Shown here one piece after another: positions 1 to 12,009 of a stretch of DNA of 64,000 nucleotides. The DNA comes from Oncomelania hupensis. Taxonomy: Eukaryota; Mollusca; Gastropoda; Littorinimorpha; Pomatiopsidae. Position 1 is the first letter of the stretch. The number at the start of each line of letters is the position of its first letter. The DNA is taken from the NCBI GenBank assembly GCA_036898135.1, contig CM072511.1:23484631-23548630 (forward strand), given 5' to 3'. The position numbers and the translations under genes were made by a program. The notes beneath the pieces were generated by a model, which saw only the letters and a list, made by a program, of their open reading frames with translations, made no database searches and had not been told where the DNA came from.

Positions 1-1372
1 CGTGGAGACGGAAGGAAGTAGGATCGCACGGATCAGTATCTAAATCTATTCCAATTCCCTCATGCTGTATACGGTAGCTCTCCTTTTCCGTTTCTGTCAT
101 TTCTGGCTTCTATCAGTTCGTTGGAATCAGCCAGGGAGAAGAGAGAGAGAGAGAGTGAGATTAAGGCAAGAGTGAAAACAGAATTATGAGGTGCAGCAGA
201 CGTATCATGATACGTTTTCAGGGTTCATTTTATAAGGAGAGATAAATCGAAAGTGATGAGATACAGAGAGAACACATACAACGCGTGTTGAACTGTAATA
301 TTATTTGTGACTGTGTACTTTATACTAAATAACACACAGTGAGTTTTGACCAAACTTGTAGCAGTTAAAGAAAATTTGGGATACTCAGGAAGACACAGTT
401 ACAAAAAATGTTGTTAAAGAGATAAAACACACCAGATTTAAAGGTTATTTTTTACATGTATTACGATAACACGGTTCGTCAGGAGTTACAAGTCATGCAG
501 CTAAAGTACAGACCTATATAAAATCCATTTCACCACCATTGTAAACAGCACTGAGAAAAGAAGTCATTTTCATTATGGTACTCAAAAGGATATATTTGAA
601 CAAAAACGTAGACAGAAGTAGGGGAAATGTAGATGAGGACAAAATTAATGTTGTTGGTACAAGCGCACGAACAAAGCGTTACTTTCTGATCTCCATCACA
701 GACTTCTTATTGTAGTCAGTTTGCGATGGAGCTATATAGAATTAAAAAAAAAAAGGTTAAAATCGACCGTCACAGAGGTAACAACACATACACCAGAGTA
801 TGACGCTAGGACTGGTGAATGATAATGTTATAGACATTCGGGAGCTTGCTGTATGATACCTATCGGGTTTCTTTGAATAGAGAAGAACCCGAAGTAGAGA
901 AAATAATGCGCTAAACGTTGAAGTATGATTTCACATTAACTGAAGCGCACAACGGATGTGCAGTCTCCCTCAGTACACGTTACGCAGCGAGAAACTGCGT
1001 AGGCTTAATACAGAAATGCTGAATCGACTGTTTTGAATATGATTCCAGAAATACACTCAACAAATTTGCGGTCATTTCAGTGAGAGTTTAAAGACTGATT
1101 CCTCTCATCTCACTTGAGAGTGCAGTTAGTCTTTTGCCGACGGTTCATTGAGTATATAGATCACTTGTAAGAATGATGCTGGTTAATATAACTGGAGGTT
1201 TGTCTACTTCCCAATCCATATGTTTCGATGGTGTCTCTATACAGTGCCTTAGCTCTAGTCGTTGGATGTATCTTTCTGTTGGAAGTCTCTTTGCTCGATC
1301 GAATCTCTTTGCTTTAGAAATAGAAGCATTCTGATGCACAGATGAGAATAAAGTCCTTATGTGATTTATAAC
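1..1372. other. No recognised gene; unclassified sequence
   Basis: No reading frame longer than about 65 codons and no recognisable protein motif occurs here. There is a short GA-rich run near 140-160. The stretch at 357-383 resembles one at 3557-3583 (both contain GCAGTTAAAGAAAA), so at least part of it may be a dispersed repeat. I see nothing else that can be supported. Confidence 0.5.
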
Positions 1373-1381
1373 CCGTGCTAT

Positions 1382-1956
1382 TCCCCCGTTGGGGTGCCGG
1401 GGGTTTCAGTATAAATAGTATCCCCACTTTCTGGAAATTTAGTGCTTTAAATTCCCACTGTCGCTGTCTTTCTCATTTGCTCTTTCTCATTCCTGCTCTT
1501 TTCTATCAATCTGCTATACTATCGTCTTCTTCGCTAGACCAGTCTCCTACCTTTTTTCTTGAAAACTCTTCCGGGACAAGACTCCTTGTTTGTGTATGAG
1601 GTCTGTTGGATCAGCTTGGGAATACTGGACGCTTTCTGCCAGGTGGTCACTAGGGCTTCCTATGATGTTATTATTTAGCAATGTAGGCATTTTTTATGTA
1701 TGTGTTTTGTTGATAATTTATAATGATGTTTGTATTCTATTTTGTTTTTGTAAACGGGGGTTCGATAAGTTGGGGTGAAGCCTCAGCCGTCCCCTGCGTG
1801 GGATGTCTTTATTGTAAAGTGACTGGCTGGTGGAGACCTTTCGGTTTTACCACTAGGGTTGTTTCAGCAGATCTTTTATGCGGATCGGGGGTTGTCCGGT
1901 CCTGATTTGGCTCGGAAGAGTCCGCTGGACCTAAAGCAATAATAATGTAATGCAAT
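1382..1956 (+). mobile_element. 575 bp retroposon family, copy A, with target duplication
   Basis: This copy begins at a CCCCCGTTGGGGTGCC-like start and ends in a conserved tail (GGTCCTGATTTGGCTCGGAA, then GTCCGCTGGACCTAAAGCAA) followed by a short A/T-rich repeat. It aligns along its whole length with copies at 2299 and 7496 and with the first half at 54166. It is bounded by a 9 bp direct repeat, CCGTGCTAT, at 1373-1381 and 1957-1965, as expected for retroposition by a LINE reverse transcriptase. No long reading frame is conserved between copies, so it is probably non-coding. No pol III A/B boxes were identified at its start, so calling it a SINE is only one possibility; a fragment of a longer LINE 3' region is the alternative. 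Confidence 0.75.
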
Positions 1957-1965
1957 CCGTGCTAT

Positions 1966-2286
1966 ATTGCTTGTTTGAATCTAGGTAAGATGCAGACTAC
2001 GACTGGTAATCTTTTGTTTTAAAATCCCTCTTTGGCCCTCTTTTGCTGCATTATGTCTTCCTCAATAAAGGAGAAACTTCTCGAATTCTTTGCAAAGTCT
2101 GACGTATTTCCTCCAGTGTATAAAACTAGAATCGATATATTACATTTTAAATCTCTGCTTTGCTCGCCCTTGCTAAGACCCCAAAATTGCTCTCCTCCCT
2201 CCCCTCCTTCCCCTTCCAACCCACCCAGCCCCCCAAAATAAAATAAAATAATTATATTATATGTACCCACATACCTACATAATTTA
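1966..2286. other. Unclassified spacer with C/T-rich stretch
   Basis: A CTCC/CCTT-rich run lies at about 2190-2230, followed by a short AAAAT repeat. No gene was recognised. Confidence 0.5.
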
Positions 2287-2298
2287 GTGACAATTTCA

Positions 2299-2874
2299 CC
2301 CCCGTTGGGGTGCCGAGGTTTCAGTATAAATAGTATCCCCACTTTCTGGAAATTTAGTGCTTTAAGTTCCCACTGTCGCTGTCTTTCTCATTTGCTCTTT
2401 CTCATTCCTGCTCTGTTCTATCAATATACCATTCTATCTTCTTCTTCGCTAGACCAGTCACCTACCTTTTTTCTTGAAAACTCTTTCGGGACAAGACTCC
2501 TTATTTTTGTATGAGGTCTGTTGGATCAGCTTGGGAATACTGGACGCTTTCTGCCAGGTGGTCACTAGGGCTTCGTATGATGTTATTATTTAGCAATGCA
2601 GGCAATTTATATGTATGTGTTTTGTCGATAATTTTTGATGATGTTTGTATTCTATTTTGTTTTTGTAAACGGGGGTTCGATAAATTAGTGTACAGCCTCA
2701 GCGTCCCCTGCGTGGGATGTCTTTATTGTAAAGTGACTGGCTGGTGGAGAGCTTTCAGTTTTACCACTAGGGTTGTTTCAGCAGATCTTTTAATGCGGAT
2801 CAGGGGTTGTCCGGTCCTGATTTGGCTCGGAAGAATCCGCTGAACCTAAAGCAATAATCATGTAATGTAATGGG
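2299..2874 (+). mobile_element. 575 bp retroposon family, copy B, with 12 bp target duplication
   Basis: This is a full-length second copy of the family, 576 bp, differing from copy A by scattered substitutions and small indels. A perfect 12 bp direct repeat, GTGACAATTTCA, lies at 2287-2298 and 2875-2886. It fixes both ends of the element and shows insertion by target-primed reverse transcription or a similar route. The 3' end carries the shared tail and then a short ATGTA-type repeat. Copy A lies about 340 bp upstream in the same orientation, but the different target duplications show two independent insertions, not a tandem duplication. Confidence 0.85.
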
Positions 2875-2886
2875 GTGACAATTTCA

Positions 2887-5105
2887 ACACGTAGTTTGTG
2901 ATTTGACAGGCTCAGACGGACCTAAAGCGTGCGTGCTCATCACTGATCTATGTTGCCTTCTTGTTGTGTTTATCTTCCAAATCGACTGAACAAACTGTGA
3001 TGGCAAGGAGGTGTATTCTCACTGGAGTATCAGCTCACCGTTTTCAAGAGACCGATCTGCTCTTATTGTAGTTTTTATGTTTTTTAAATTTTTGTACCCT
3101 TTGCCGCTTTCAGTTAGGTACAAGTGTTGTAGTCTGCATGGGTCTAACACGAATCACTATTCACCAATGCGATATGCAGACCTAAAGGCCTGGAGAATCA
3201 GCTTATCAGGATTCGAGGATCCTTGGCGTATGCCTTATCATAGTGTAGACCTAACATTTGCGTGCCTGCATATGTCTGTCTACCTTACTTGTGGTACTTG
3301 CAACAACAGAGCACCTGAGGATCCCACGAAATGAGGACGACAATTTGTAAGTGAAACGTCACTCCGATCCCTTTTGCTTTTTGGCAGTTCTAGAACGCTA
3401 GAATATCATGGTCATATCATAGACCTTGCAGAGTCAAGTGCCTGCTTAAGCCTTATCTTATTTCTCATACTCGAGACGAAAGAGCAGAGGGAATCCTGCG
3501 GTCTGATGGCGACCATATTTGTAAGTGAAACATCACTCATATCTAAATTTGCCTCTTTTTTGTTGCAGTTAAAGAAAACTGGGGTGTCATAGTCTGTGTA
3601 GGACTAACAGAGCTCAAATCCTGCATAAATCTATCAAACTTACTTGCTGTATTAAGACGTAAGCGCAGAGATCACTGACGACGAAGTTGGCAACTTGTGT
3701 TTTAGACACTAAATGCGTTAAATCATGAAACATCATTAGCGCAGAAGATGAGTTGTTGATCTCGCACAGCTTGCTTCGTGGGGTGACGGATTGACGTTGT
3801 GATGCAAGACTATCAACATTATTGCATGTCTGACCACGCGCCTCATCTGCTAAAGTGTTTTGGCCGGAACTGAGAGACTGTGTCAACTTTCTCTCTTCCA
3901 CTTGATTTCGTCTGTCTTATCGACGTAGCAACAAACAGCATAACATCGACTCGTTATCTTATGAACATCAGCAAACATTTCGTGGGAAACATTTTAGGCT
4001 CGCGCCAAAACAGTAACATGATAACGATCAAAATTCCAAGATTGTGTAGTTTGCTCAATTGTACATGGACTAAACTGGTGTCCAAGCTTACAGCAGTTGT
4101 GTTTCCTGAACAGAAGGAACAGCCTCTCTTGTGAAATTCGAGACTACAACCGATCCCAAACCAAACTACGGTTGGAGTCGCTTATTGATTTATATCGATG
4201 AAATATGGTTTATAAACTTGGGGAAGCGCTCCTCGTACATGCACAGTTTGCGTTTGGATAGTGAATTCCGGCGTTACACTACGCTAACAAGCTGAAACTG
4301 TGCGCCTGGTGTGGTACCTGTGTTCGGTCGGGACTGCCTGCAAACTATTGTTATGCAGGTTTGACCTCGATGGCGATCGCCTTGAGCACTGCCTTTAGCC
4401 GAAAGGTGCGCTGTATCGGAACGACCCATTAAGTGTTAAACAGGTAGGAGTTTCGAATGTTAAAAGAATTTACTGTTAGTCCTGTTAACCGTTTGCAAAT
4501 TTATATTATCACTTATTGCGACTCGGTTCCATCTTACATCAGTGGTCATCAACTTGAGCATATTTTAAAACAAAAGATGAACAGTGCAAGGTATATCAGA
4601 ACAGCCCTTGAAGTGTTGAACAGATCATATAACTGCAGGTTGAACAGTTTCCTGGCTCCCAGATGGATCTTCAAACTGCGTGCCTGGAATCATTTAATAC
4701 GCCCGATCTCTGCATCTTCTCTATTATTATCTGCTAACACTCTAGTGTTTCTTCTTCAGTATTTGAAATATGTTTGCGTGCAGACTCGATTTTCTGCGCC
4801 CAAGATTAGATTAAATGGCCCACAGATGGATCTTCTAACTGTAATTGTATCTCCACCCCACCCATCCACCCCACCCCCATTTCGATTCCACCTCCTTCCC
4901 CCAACCAACCACCACCTACCCTATTCCTATCCCCTACTTTATCGATCTTCTGAATCTTCTTATCATTGTGTTGTGGTCCGTTTCTTCGCCTACTGCTTCA
5001 GCTTTCCCAGTCTCTCGGTTTTCTCGTCATGGCGGGTAGATCGGACTCTTTTTTTCCGGAGACAAGCTCGTGTAGTCTCAACTTTGTACACTCAGGAACG
5101 TGAAA
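2887..5105. other. Unclassified sequence with degenerate tandem duplications
   Basis: No gene was recognised. Two stretches resemble one another at an offset of about 175 bp: 3244-3370 and 3420-3545 share 'TTTGTAAGTGAAACRTCACT' and the flanking order of motifs. A second weak duplication joins about 4645-4690 with 4790-4845 (both contain CAGATGGATCTTC). A C-rich CCACCC run lies at 4850-4920. The 234-codon open frame across 4457-5161 crosses this low-complexity run and has no recognisable motif. Confidence 0.45.
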
Positions 5106-5183
5106 TCTCTAGTTTCTATTCAATGGATTGTGCAGTATCTAGTTTATACTATACTGCATGATCCAGTGAATAGAAACTCGAGA
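5106..5183. repeat. 33 bp imperfect inverted repeat (hairpin)
   Basis: The left arm 5106-5138 and right arm 5151-5183 are reverse complements with about 4 mismatches in 33, separated by a 12-base loop. Similarity continues weakly outside the arms (AACGTG on the left, CACGTT on the right). It could be the remnant of a small foldback element or a transcribed hairpin; the sequence alone does not decide. Confidence 0.7.
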
Positions 5184-5416
5184 CTGCACGTTCAACAGAT
5201 CTGATCTGAAGATTGTACAGTGTAAACTTTCTTTGTCTGACGATTCGCAGTATTGACTAGAGAGAGGCGCGTTTTGATTGATGATGATGATGTAGACTTG
5301 TATAGCGCAGGTATCCACGATTACAAGGTTCATGCTCATTGCGCTTGTGGAGAGGAAACGAGAGATTAAGATGTGGCCATCAGACAAAAACTATGTACAG
5401 CTGATTTCTTAAACGT

Positions 5417-5650
5417 TTATTTGGTAGATGTAAAAAAGAGCGTTTTCAAGGCTCTCTTAAAAACCGCCACAGAGTTGGATTGTTTCAAGGTCATGGGAAG
5501 ACCATTCCATAGCATTGAAGTTGTGTTGGAGAAGGCCCGATAGCCAAATGTTTTCTTATTGGTGTTGCCAGACTTCACACTTGTAAGTCTTAACTGTTGT
5601 TGTGAGGAAGAACGAAGACAACGTTCCAGTTCGAGCCTAATTAAATAATT
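5417..5650 (-). pseudogene. LINE ORF2 C-terminal relic (L2/CR1-like)
   Basis: On the minus strand an open stretch of about 70 codons ends at a stop at 5417-5419. It contains the order LRSSSQQ, then GYRAFSNTTSMLWNGLP, then AVFKRALKTLFF. This is the usual pattern of the extreme C-terminus of L2/CR1-like non-LTR retrotransposon ORF2 (LRSS, RAFS, LWNxLP, FKxxLKTxLF). The catalytic RT domain is absent, so this is a strongly 5'-truncated copy. The clade assignment is from family knowledge and is uncertain. Confidence 0.65.
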
Positions 5651-5864
5651 TAGTATCTAGCGAGCGTGTTAGCCGACTTTTGATATCACAATACGTTCTA
5701 CTCTACTTTGCAACTTTTCGTCTTGTTTGAAGTTCAAATAAGCTGTGTCTAAGCCTTTGATAATTATCATCGCCATCAACACCATCGTCATCATGATCTT
5801 GTCTTTGTTCTTGGTCTCGTTCTCCTCCCCCGCCTTTTACTGCTCCTCCTCCTCCATCATCGTC

Positions 5865-5867
5865 GTT

Positions 5868-5937
<70 letters not shown>

Positions 5938-6026
5938 CCTTGTCAGAATCTCATCCTTATCATCTTCTTTTTTGGGAATTCCCACTTCTTGGTTTATGAT
6001 CCTTTTCGTCGTCGTCCTCCTCCTCG

Positions 6027-6091
<65 letters not shown>

Positions 6092-7143
6092 TTCTTCTTC
6101 TTCTTCTTCTTCTTCTTCTTCTTCTTCTTCTTCTTCTTGTTTTTTTCCTTCTCCTTGGCACTCCATACTTCTGTGTTTATGATTTTGCCCCTCGGCTTCC
6201 TACTCGCAAACAAAATAATGAGAGATCTCCCCGTACGCATCATCTGCCTGCTGAACGTCTCCTTCTGTTCCTTCTTTAGTAAGCACTAATTAATCCTTTC
6301 TTTGGGGGATGTTTGATATTCTTTCTTTCGTAAACAACACAAATGAGGGCCCACCTAGAACGTCTGTATTTCCTTCAAAAATAGTTTCCAAATTGCCTGT
6401 CATAGTCGTCTTGTTGTTCTTCTTGTTCTTCTTCTTGTTCTTATTCTTCTACGTCTTTTTTTCCTCCTCCTCCTCCTCTTCCTCCTCTTCTTCTTCTTCT
6501 TTTTTCCTTCTCCTCCTCTTCTTCCTCCTTTTTCCTTCTCCTCCTCCTTCCTTCTTCTCTTCCTTCTTGTTTTCCCTCTCCCCATCTCTTTCTTCTTCTT
6601 CTTTTTCTTCTTCTTCCTCCTCCTCCTTCGCCTCCTCCTTCCTTCTCCTCTTCCTCCTTCTCTTCCCTCTTCTTTTCCTTCTCCCCATCTCTTCTATTTT
6701 TTCTTTTTCTTCTCCACCTCCTCTTCTTCATACTTCTCCTTCGCCTCTTCCTACTTCTTCTTCCTTCTTCTTTTTCTTCTTCCCATCTCTTCCTTATTTT
6801 TGTTCATTTTCTTCTTCCTCCTTCGCCTTCTCCTCCTCCTTCTTCCTTCTCCTCTTCCTCCTTCTCGTCATTCTTCTTTTCATTCTCCCCCGTCTCTTCC
6901 TTCTTCTTCTTCTAGGGACGTTTTCCTCTTTATCTCGCTGTTCTTTCAAACACTCTTTCGCCTTTCACTCTTTTTCTTGCCAACATTTCAAACAAAATGA
7001 TGAGGTTCCTTCAAAAGCAGCGATGTTTATGGATGGACCTTCTCTTCCTTGGGTTTCGCCAGATCCACTTCTTTTTATTATCTTCAACTTCTTCTACGCC
7101 TTCTACTGTGCATTTTTCGGTCATCGCTTCTTTGTTGTTAAGG

Positions 7144-7241
<98 letters not shown>

Positions 7242-7373
7242 CGAGGTTTGTTTTTAATCTTCTTCTTCTTCTTCTTCTTCTTCTTCTTCTTCTTCTTCTT
7301 CTTCTTCTTCTTCTTCTTCTTTATCTTCTGGTGCTCCTTCTCCTTCTTTATTTCTTCTTCTTCTTCTCCTACC
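5865..7373. repeat. Microsatellite cluster: ATC, CTT, CCT and CT repeats
   Basis: There are pure ATC runs at about 5868-5937 and 6023-6090, the second passing directly into CTT repeats to about 6137. CTT/CCT-rich imperfect repeats follow from about 6410 to 6920. A CT run of nearly 90 bp interrupted once by TATAT lies at about 7147-7234, and a CTT run at 7257-7320. The pyrimidine strand is consistently the plus strand. The long open frames here (including one of 368 codons) simply translate the repeats. Confidence 0.95.
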
Positions 7374-7495
7374 CCTTGGGGTCATGAGCAATCTTGCCAC
7401 TGTAGATTGTTCTAACCTATAAAGGGAAAAGTGAAAGCCCCATTGAAAACATGTCTTTCCTTTATAGGCATGACCGATTCACTGCGGCAACAGTA

Positions 7496-8132
7496 CCCCC
7501 GTTGGAGTGCCTGGGGTTTCAGTATAAATAGTATCCCCACTTTCTGGAAATTTAGTGCTTTAAATTCCCACTGTCGCTGTCTTCCTCATTTGCTCTTTTT
7601 CATTCCTGCTCTGTCCTATCACTCTGCTATACGATCTTCTTCTTCGCTAGATCAATGACCTACCTTTTTTCTTGAAAACTCTTCCTGGACAAGACTCCTT
7701 GTTTGTGTATGAGGTCTGTTGGATCAGCTTTGGAGTAATGGACGCTTTCTGCCGGGTGGTCACTAGGGCTTCCTATGATGTTATTATTTAGCAATATAGG
7801 CATTTTATATGTATGTGTTTTGTTGATATTTTATAATGATGTTTGTATTCTATTTTGTTTTTGTAACCGGGGGTTCGATTAGTTGGGGTAAAGCCTCAGC
7901 CGTCCCCTGCGTGGGATGTCTTTATTGTAAAGTGACTGGCCGGTGGAGGGCATTCAGTTTTCCCACTAGGGTTGTTTCAGCAGATCTTTTATGCGGATCG
8001 GGGGTTGTCCGGTCCTGATTTGGCTCGGAAGAGTCCGCTGGACCTAAAGCAACAATCAATCAATCTTCTTCTTCTTCTTCTTCTTCTTCTTCTTCTTCTT
8101 CTTCTTCTTCTTCTTCTTCTTCTTCTTCTTCT
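7496..8132 (+). mobile_element. 575 bp retroposon family, copy C, with CTT microsatellite tail
   Basis: This is a third full-length copy, same strand as A and B, starting CCCCCGTTGGAGTGCC and ending with the shared tail at about 8008-8057. Instead of a short A/T repeat, the tail leads through AATCAATCAATC into a CTT run of about 68 bp (8065-8132). A clear target duplication was not found because the right end is lost in the microsatellite. The tail repeat may have expanded after insertion. Confidence 0.75.
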
Positions 8133-9086
8133 GTTTCTTTCTCTTCTTTTTTTTGTTCTCATTTTTCTTTCGCTTTCATAGCGTTCTTTTATTAATTTTT
8201 TTTTAAAATTTGGAGATGTTTTCATATAGTTATGTTTTCGCAAGCATCCTTCTCTCTCTCCCTCCTCCTCTCTCGCACCCATTCCCTTCTATTGTCTTCC
8301 CATTTTTTTTGCTACTTCTTTCTTTCTTCTTTCTCCTTTTCCTTCCCTTCATTCTTTTTCTATCGAACAATTACCCTGCTATTTTCTCCAACGCTTCCTT
8401 GCTTAACGGAAGGAGACTTGCGCCCTTTGTATTTTCTCGTAACATATGCAAACAAAATAATGGCGCTTCCTGATCAAAGAGGAGGATTTAAACAAAAAAT
8501 TTAACACTTTTTTTTTAATCGTTTCTCCCCCCTCTCCTACATTTTTTTCTGTACCTTCTTGTTGTGTTTTCGTGTTCCGCGCGCTGGTGCTGCTCCGTTT
8601 TAGAAGTATTAATTGCTCTGTCTGTCCTTGAGGACGCTCTGATAATAATTCCTGTTATGCTAAGAACGCAAGCGAGGTCCTGCTGAAAGCGTGGTTGTTG
8701 TTGTTGATTACACACCTCTTGCTTCATCTTCTGCTGTTTCCTCTTTATTCGTTCGAGGGCTGTTTATCGCTTTCGGGAAAGTGTGTTGTTGTGGTTGCTT
8801 TGTCCGTCCGTCGTCCGTCAGTTTCAGTACAGTGACAAGGGTATTTAGTGTTGACGACAAAGGTCATAATCAAAGTCAGAATATTTGCGATATCGCCGCA
8901 ACTGTTGTCTTTATAGTTGAAAACAGCTGAATGGCTACTTGCAAAGTCATTGATGGTCAGTGCCTTACAACAGGAACAAGTGCTGGATCCCCACGGGTGC
9001 AGAGGTTCCCTCGTGTTAACTTCAGTTATTAATCTACGTACCTTGATGGGTTGACTAAAACAATAAATGTGATGATGATGATTTTT

Positions 9087-9161
<75 letters not shown>

Positions 9162-9462
9162 GTTTTCAATTGTGTTTTGTTAAATTTATTTAGAATTTTA
9201 TAATTACATGTACTATTATTTTTCATCGTTGAAATGGGTTGGGTTACTGGTGATGTGTATATGGTGTGTGTTTGTGTGAGTGTGAGTGAAAGTGCACGCG
9301 AGAGAACCCTGCATCTTTTAGGACCCAGCACTTGTTTATACTTTTTCTTCATCGCTCTCGTATGTCTATCTTGTATGGATAATAAAAGGTAAAATAATAT
9401 TGTTTTCTTTTCCCTTCCTCCCCGATCCACATCATTTTTGCTCTCCACCCCCACCCCAATCT

Positions 9463-9494
<32 letters not shown>

Positions 9495-10104
9495 TTCTTC
9501 TTCTTCTTCTTCTTCCGTTAAGGAAGCACCGTAACATGTTTTTGTTTTAAAAATAATCCTCGTTTTCTCCGACACTCATTTGCGAAAGGCCATTTTTGTA
9601 CTTTTGACGAACAACCACCCCTATACCCACTTCTTGCCGGCCAGTGTTTGACGAAGGGTCATCACACTAAAGTCACAACAGCCACATAGAGATCCTGGTC
9701 CTTGTCAGATAACCGGATGTGGTGGAATCTTCCGGTCCCTTACGCCGGCCTCTTGACACGCAAAGCGTGCAATACAGACAAAATATCCAGTACACGTAGA
9801 AGTTTCTTTCTTCTTCGAGTTACAAAAAAACCACAAAACAACAATAATATTCGTTTGTAGGGAGTACTCATTTATCATCATCAACACCGTGGTCGGAGCA
9901 CTAATATTCAGTCTTGCAGACTATACTCCAGAAAGATCATGAATGTGGTTTGGATTTAGGACAGCATTGGAATAATTTTAAGTCTTACATTGGGGTCTCC
10001 AAAGCTTACAGACCACATCATATGGCATATTGGAGTATCCCTAGTGTGGAACATCATTTGAGATGCTTTGCTACCCGCTGATATGACTAGGACGCTGGAA
10101 TTAC
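8133..10104. other. Unclassified sequence with microsatellites
   Basis: No gene was recognised. It contains a T/C-rich stretch at 8140-8360, a TAA run at about 9089-9158 (roughly 23 units), a short GT/GAGT-rich patch near 9265-9300, and a CTT run at 9461-9516. The last ~150 bp is the sequence into which the LTR element at 10105 inserted. Confidence 0.6.
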
Positions 10105-11641
10105 TGTCATGAACCGAGCAGTTTACCCTGCCCATTGACTATTTAGCCATGTGTAGTCTTTGTAACAGTAGAGAAGTTAGACTATTACACAGCAGCAATT
10201 AAATTACACAGCAGACCACACACCGCGAGCCCGACCCACGCTAGCACAGTGAGTCAGCACTTGAGCTTTGAATCGGACCGTTTTAACCAATCAGAGCAGG
10301 CTCAGTGGGTAGAGCATTTTTGAATGTGTCAGAGCCTAACACAGTTTGAATCAGTCGTGTGTGAGACAAGGTAGAGTCAACATCTCCACAGCTAGAGAAA
10401 TCTCTACACTCATAGACCAGGAAGCAGGACTAAGAATCTTAGAATTCTCTCAAGTCATCACGGGCCTGAACTTGTCAAACAGGTAAATGAACACCCTTCT
10501 GTTTCATCGTGATATGTTTATATTATTGTTGAAATTATGTTTGTGGAATTTGCTATGCATAAATGTGAATTGTTAATCCGAATTTGCCGTACCACGTGGA
10601 AGAGCCGAGCACGAGGCGAAACACGACCGGTTGCGCCGCCATGTTGTATCCCGTACGGAACCACTGTTGTTTAACTTATATGTATGTTTGCAGACCAGTG
10701 GCTGTACCACTGAATGTTTATATTATTATTAATTCTGTATGTGTATAGTTAGACACGATTTATATTTATGTATGTATAGGAATTTAGAGTGAGATTCCAG
10801 TGGAACCCGGAAGTAGCAGAATGTTCGTCGCTTATGTATAGAGATGTGGAGCTATCACTGAGGGCTACTTGGCTTTCAGTGAGACGCTCTGCACAAACCG
10901 ATTATTCAGGGTTGTGCAGAATTTCGTCTCTTATATTACAGACGAGCAGGCGAGCTATCCCGAGCTATCCTGTGCGTCCCACTCCACAGAAACGACTATA
11001 GTTGGTTGAGGAGACTCTACAGCACAAGACGGAAAGAGATACCCGAAGAAACACCCTGTCAGACCCCACAGCGTGGCAAGGGAACCCAACTACACAACGA
11101 CACAGGTGGACCAGAAGCTACCTCACAGAAGGACTTCGAACACCCCACACATGAGTTAAGTGCATAAGGCGAAGGTGCACTTAAACTGATCATAACAGGA
11201 CCACAGTAGTCCAACTCTTCAGAAACTGTAAAACGGACCACAGTAGTCCAAATCTACATGAAATATTATAGCAAAGTGCCCGAGGAAGAAAAAACAGCTG
11301 CCTATACTAGACTATCAGCGATCGAACTATTAGCAGTGACTGAGACTTTTTAAGTTAGATTAGTACTTAGAGAATCTTGTATAGAGTAGAAGAAATAAAT
11401 GTGTGATTTTAACTGTTATCAAGTGGCTGGACTACATATGATTCATAGCCGTGTGAAAGCTAGTGTGACAGTAATCTTTTACCATTTTTCTATCTATTTC
11501 TGTACCCCAACCTTAACACAGAACGAGCTAAACAAATAAATTTATTAAAGTAATTCATAGGGTGACGTACTAGCAGTTCCCACCGAATAAACGTGAGGGT
11601 CCATAATTCCATTGTGCAGAGCCCATAAACCCCACGTGACA
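10105..11641 (+). repeat. 5' LTR of Gmr1-type element 1 (1537 bp)
   Basis: This LTR matches 16465-18755 throughout once a nested 738 bp insertion plus its 6 bp duplication and one extra 10 bp CGAGCTATCC unit are removed from the 3' copy. The arithmetic closes exactly: 2291 - 744 - 10 = 1537. It begins TGTCAT and ends GTGACA. An AATAAA polyadenylation-like signal lies at about 11393-11398. Short open frames such as 10789-11001 lie inside the LTR and are not considered genes. Confidence 0.9.
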
Positions 11642-11648
11642 CTTTAAT

Positions 11649-11666
11649 TGGCGAGCCTGCCAGGAT
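11649..11666 (+). promoter_or_regulatory. Primer-binding site of element 1
   Basis: TGGCGAGCCTGCCAGGAT begins a few bases after the LTR end. A primer-binding site starts with TGG because tRNAs end in CCA. I could not assign the tRNA with confidence. Confidence 0.6.
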
Positions 11667-12009
11667 CTGTGTATAATAGGAATTGGGTATAACCGGACCT
11701 AAGTACAATAAAATTAGATAACAGTAGGAGTAGTAGAATAACTTAGAATAGTGGTAACAAGGACTGATCAGTTGTGGTGCACTATTCTTTAGTTAAAAAC
11801 TTTTTTGCTTCAAATATTTTTGTGCCTGTATGTTGCATTGTTCTTTTGCAGGTTTTGCTTAAGTAACTGTTGTATGCCATTTGACTCTTGTTTTATTCTA
11901 TTAGTGATTACGAATTGTATGGTCTTTGCATTGTTTTTATTGACTTGCAATATTGCTAGTGTTTTGGTATTCCACTTGATTCAGAGGTTGTTCATAGACA
12001 CGTTTGGCA

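Noticed and set aside
4457..5161. 234-codon open frame
   Set aside because: Crosses a CCACCC low-complexity run and ends in the hairpin at 5106-5183; no recognisable motif.
6309..7415. 368-codon open frame rich in Phe, Ser and Leu
   Set aside because: It translates CTT/CCT/CT microsatellites; no unique sequence of protein character.
10789..11001. 70-codon open frame in the 5' LTR of element 1
   Set aside because: The equivalent frame in the 3' LTR changes its C-terminus because of the 10 bp unit; no sign of coding constraint.
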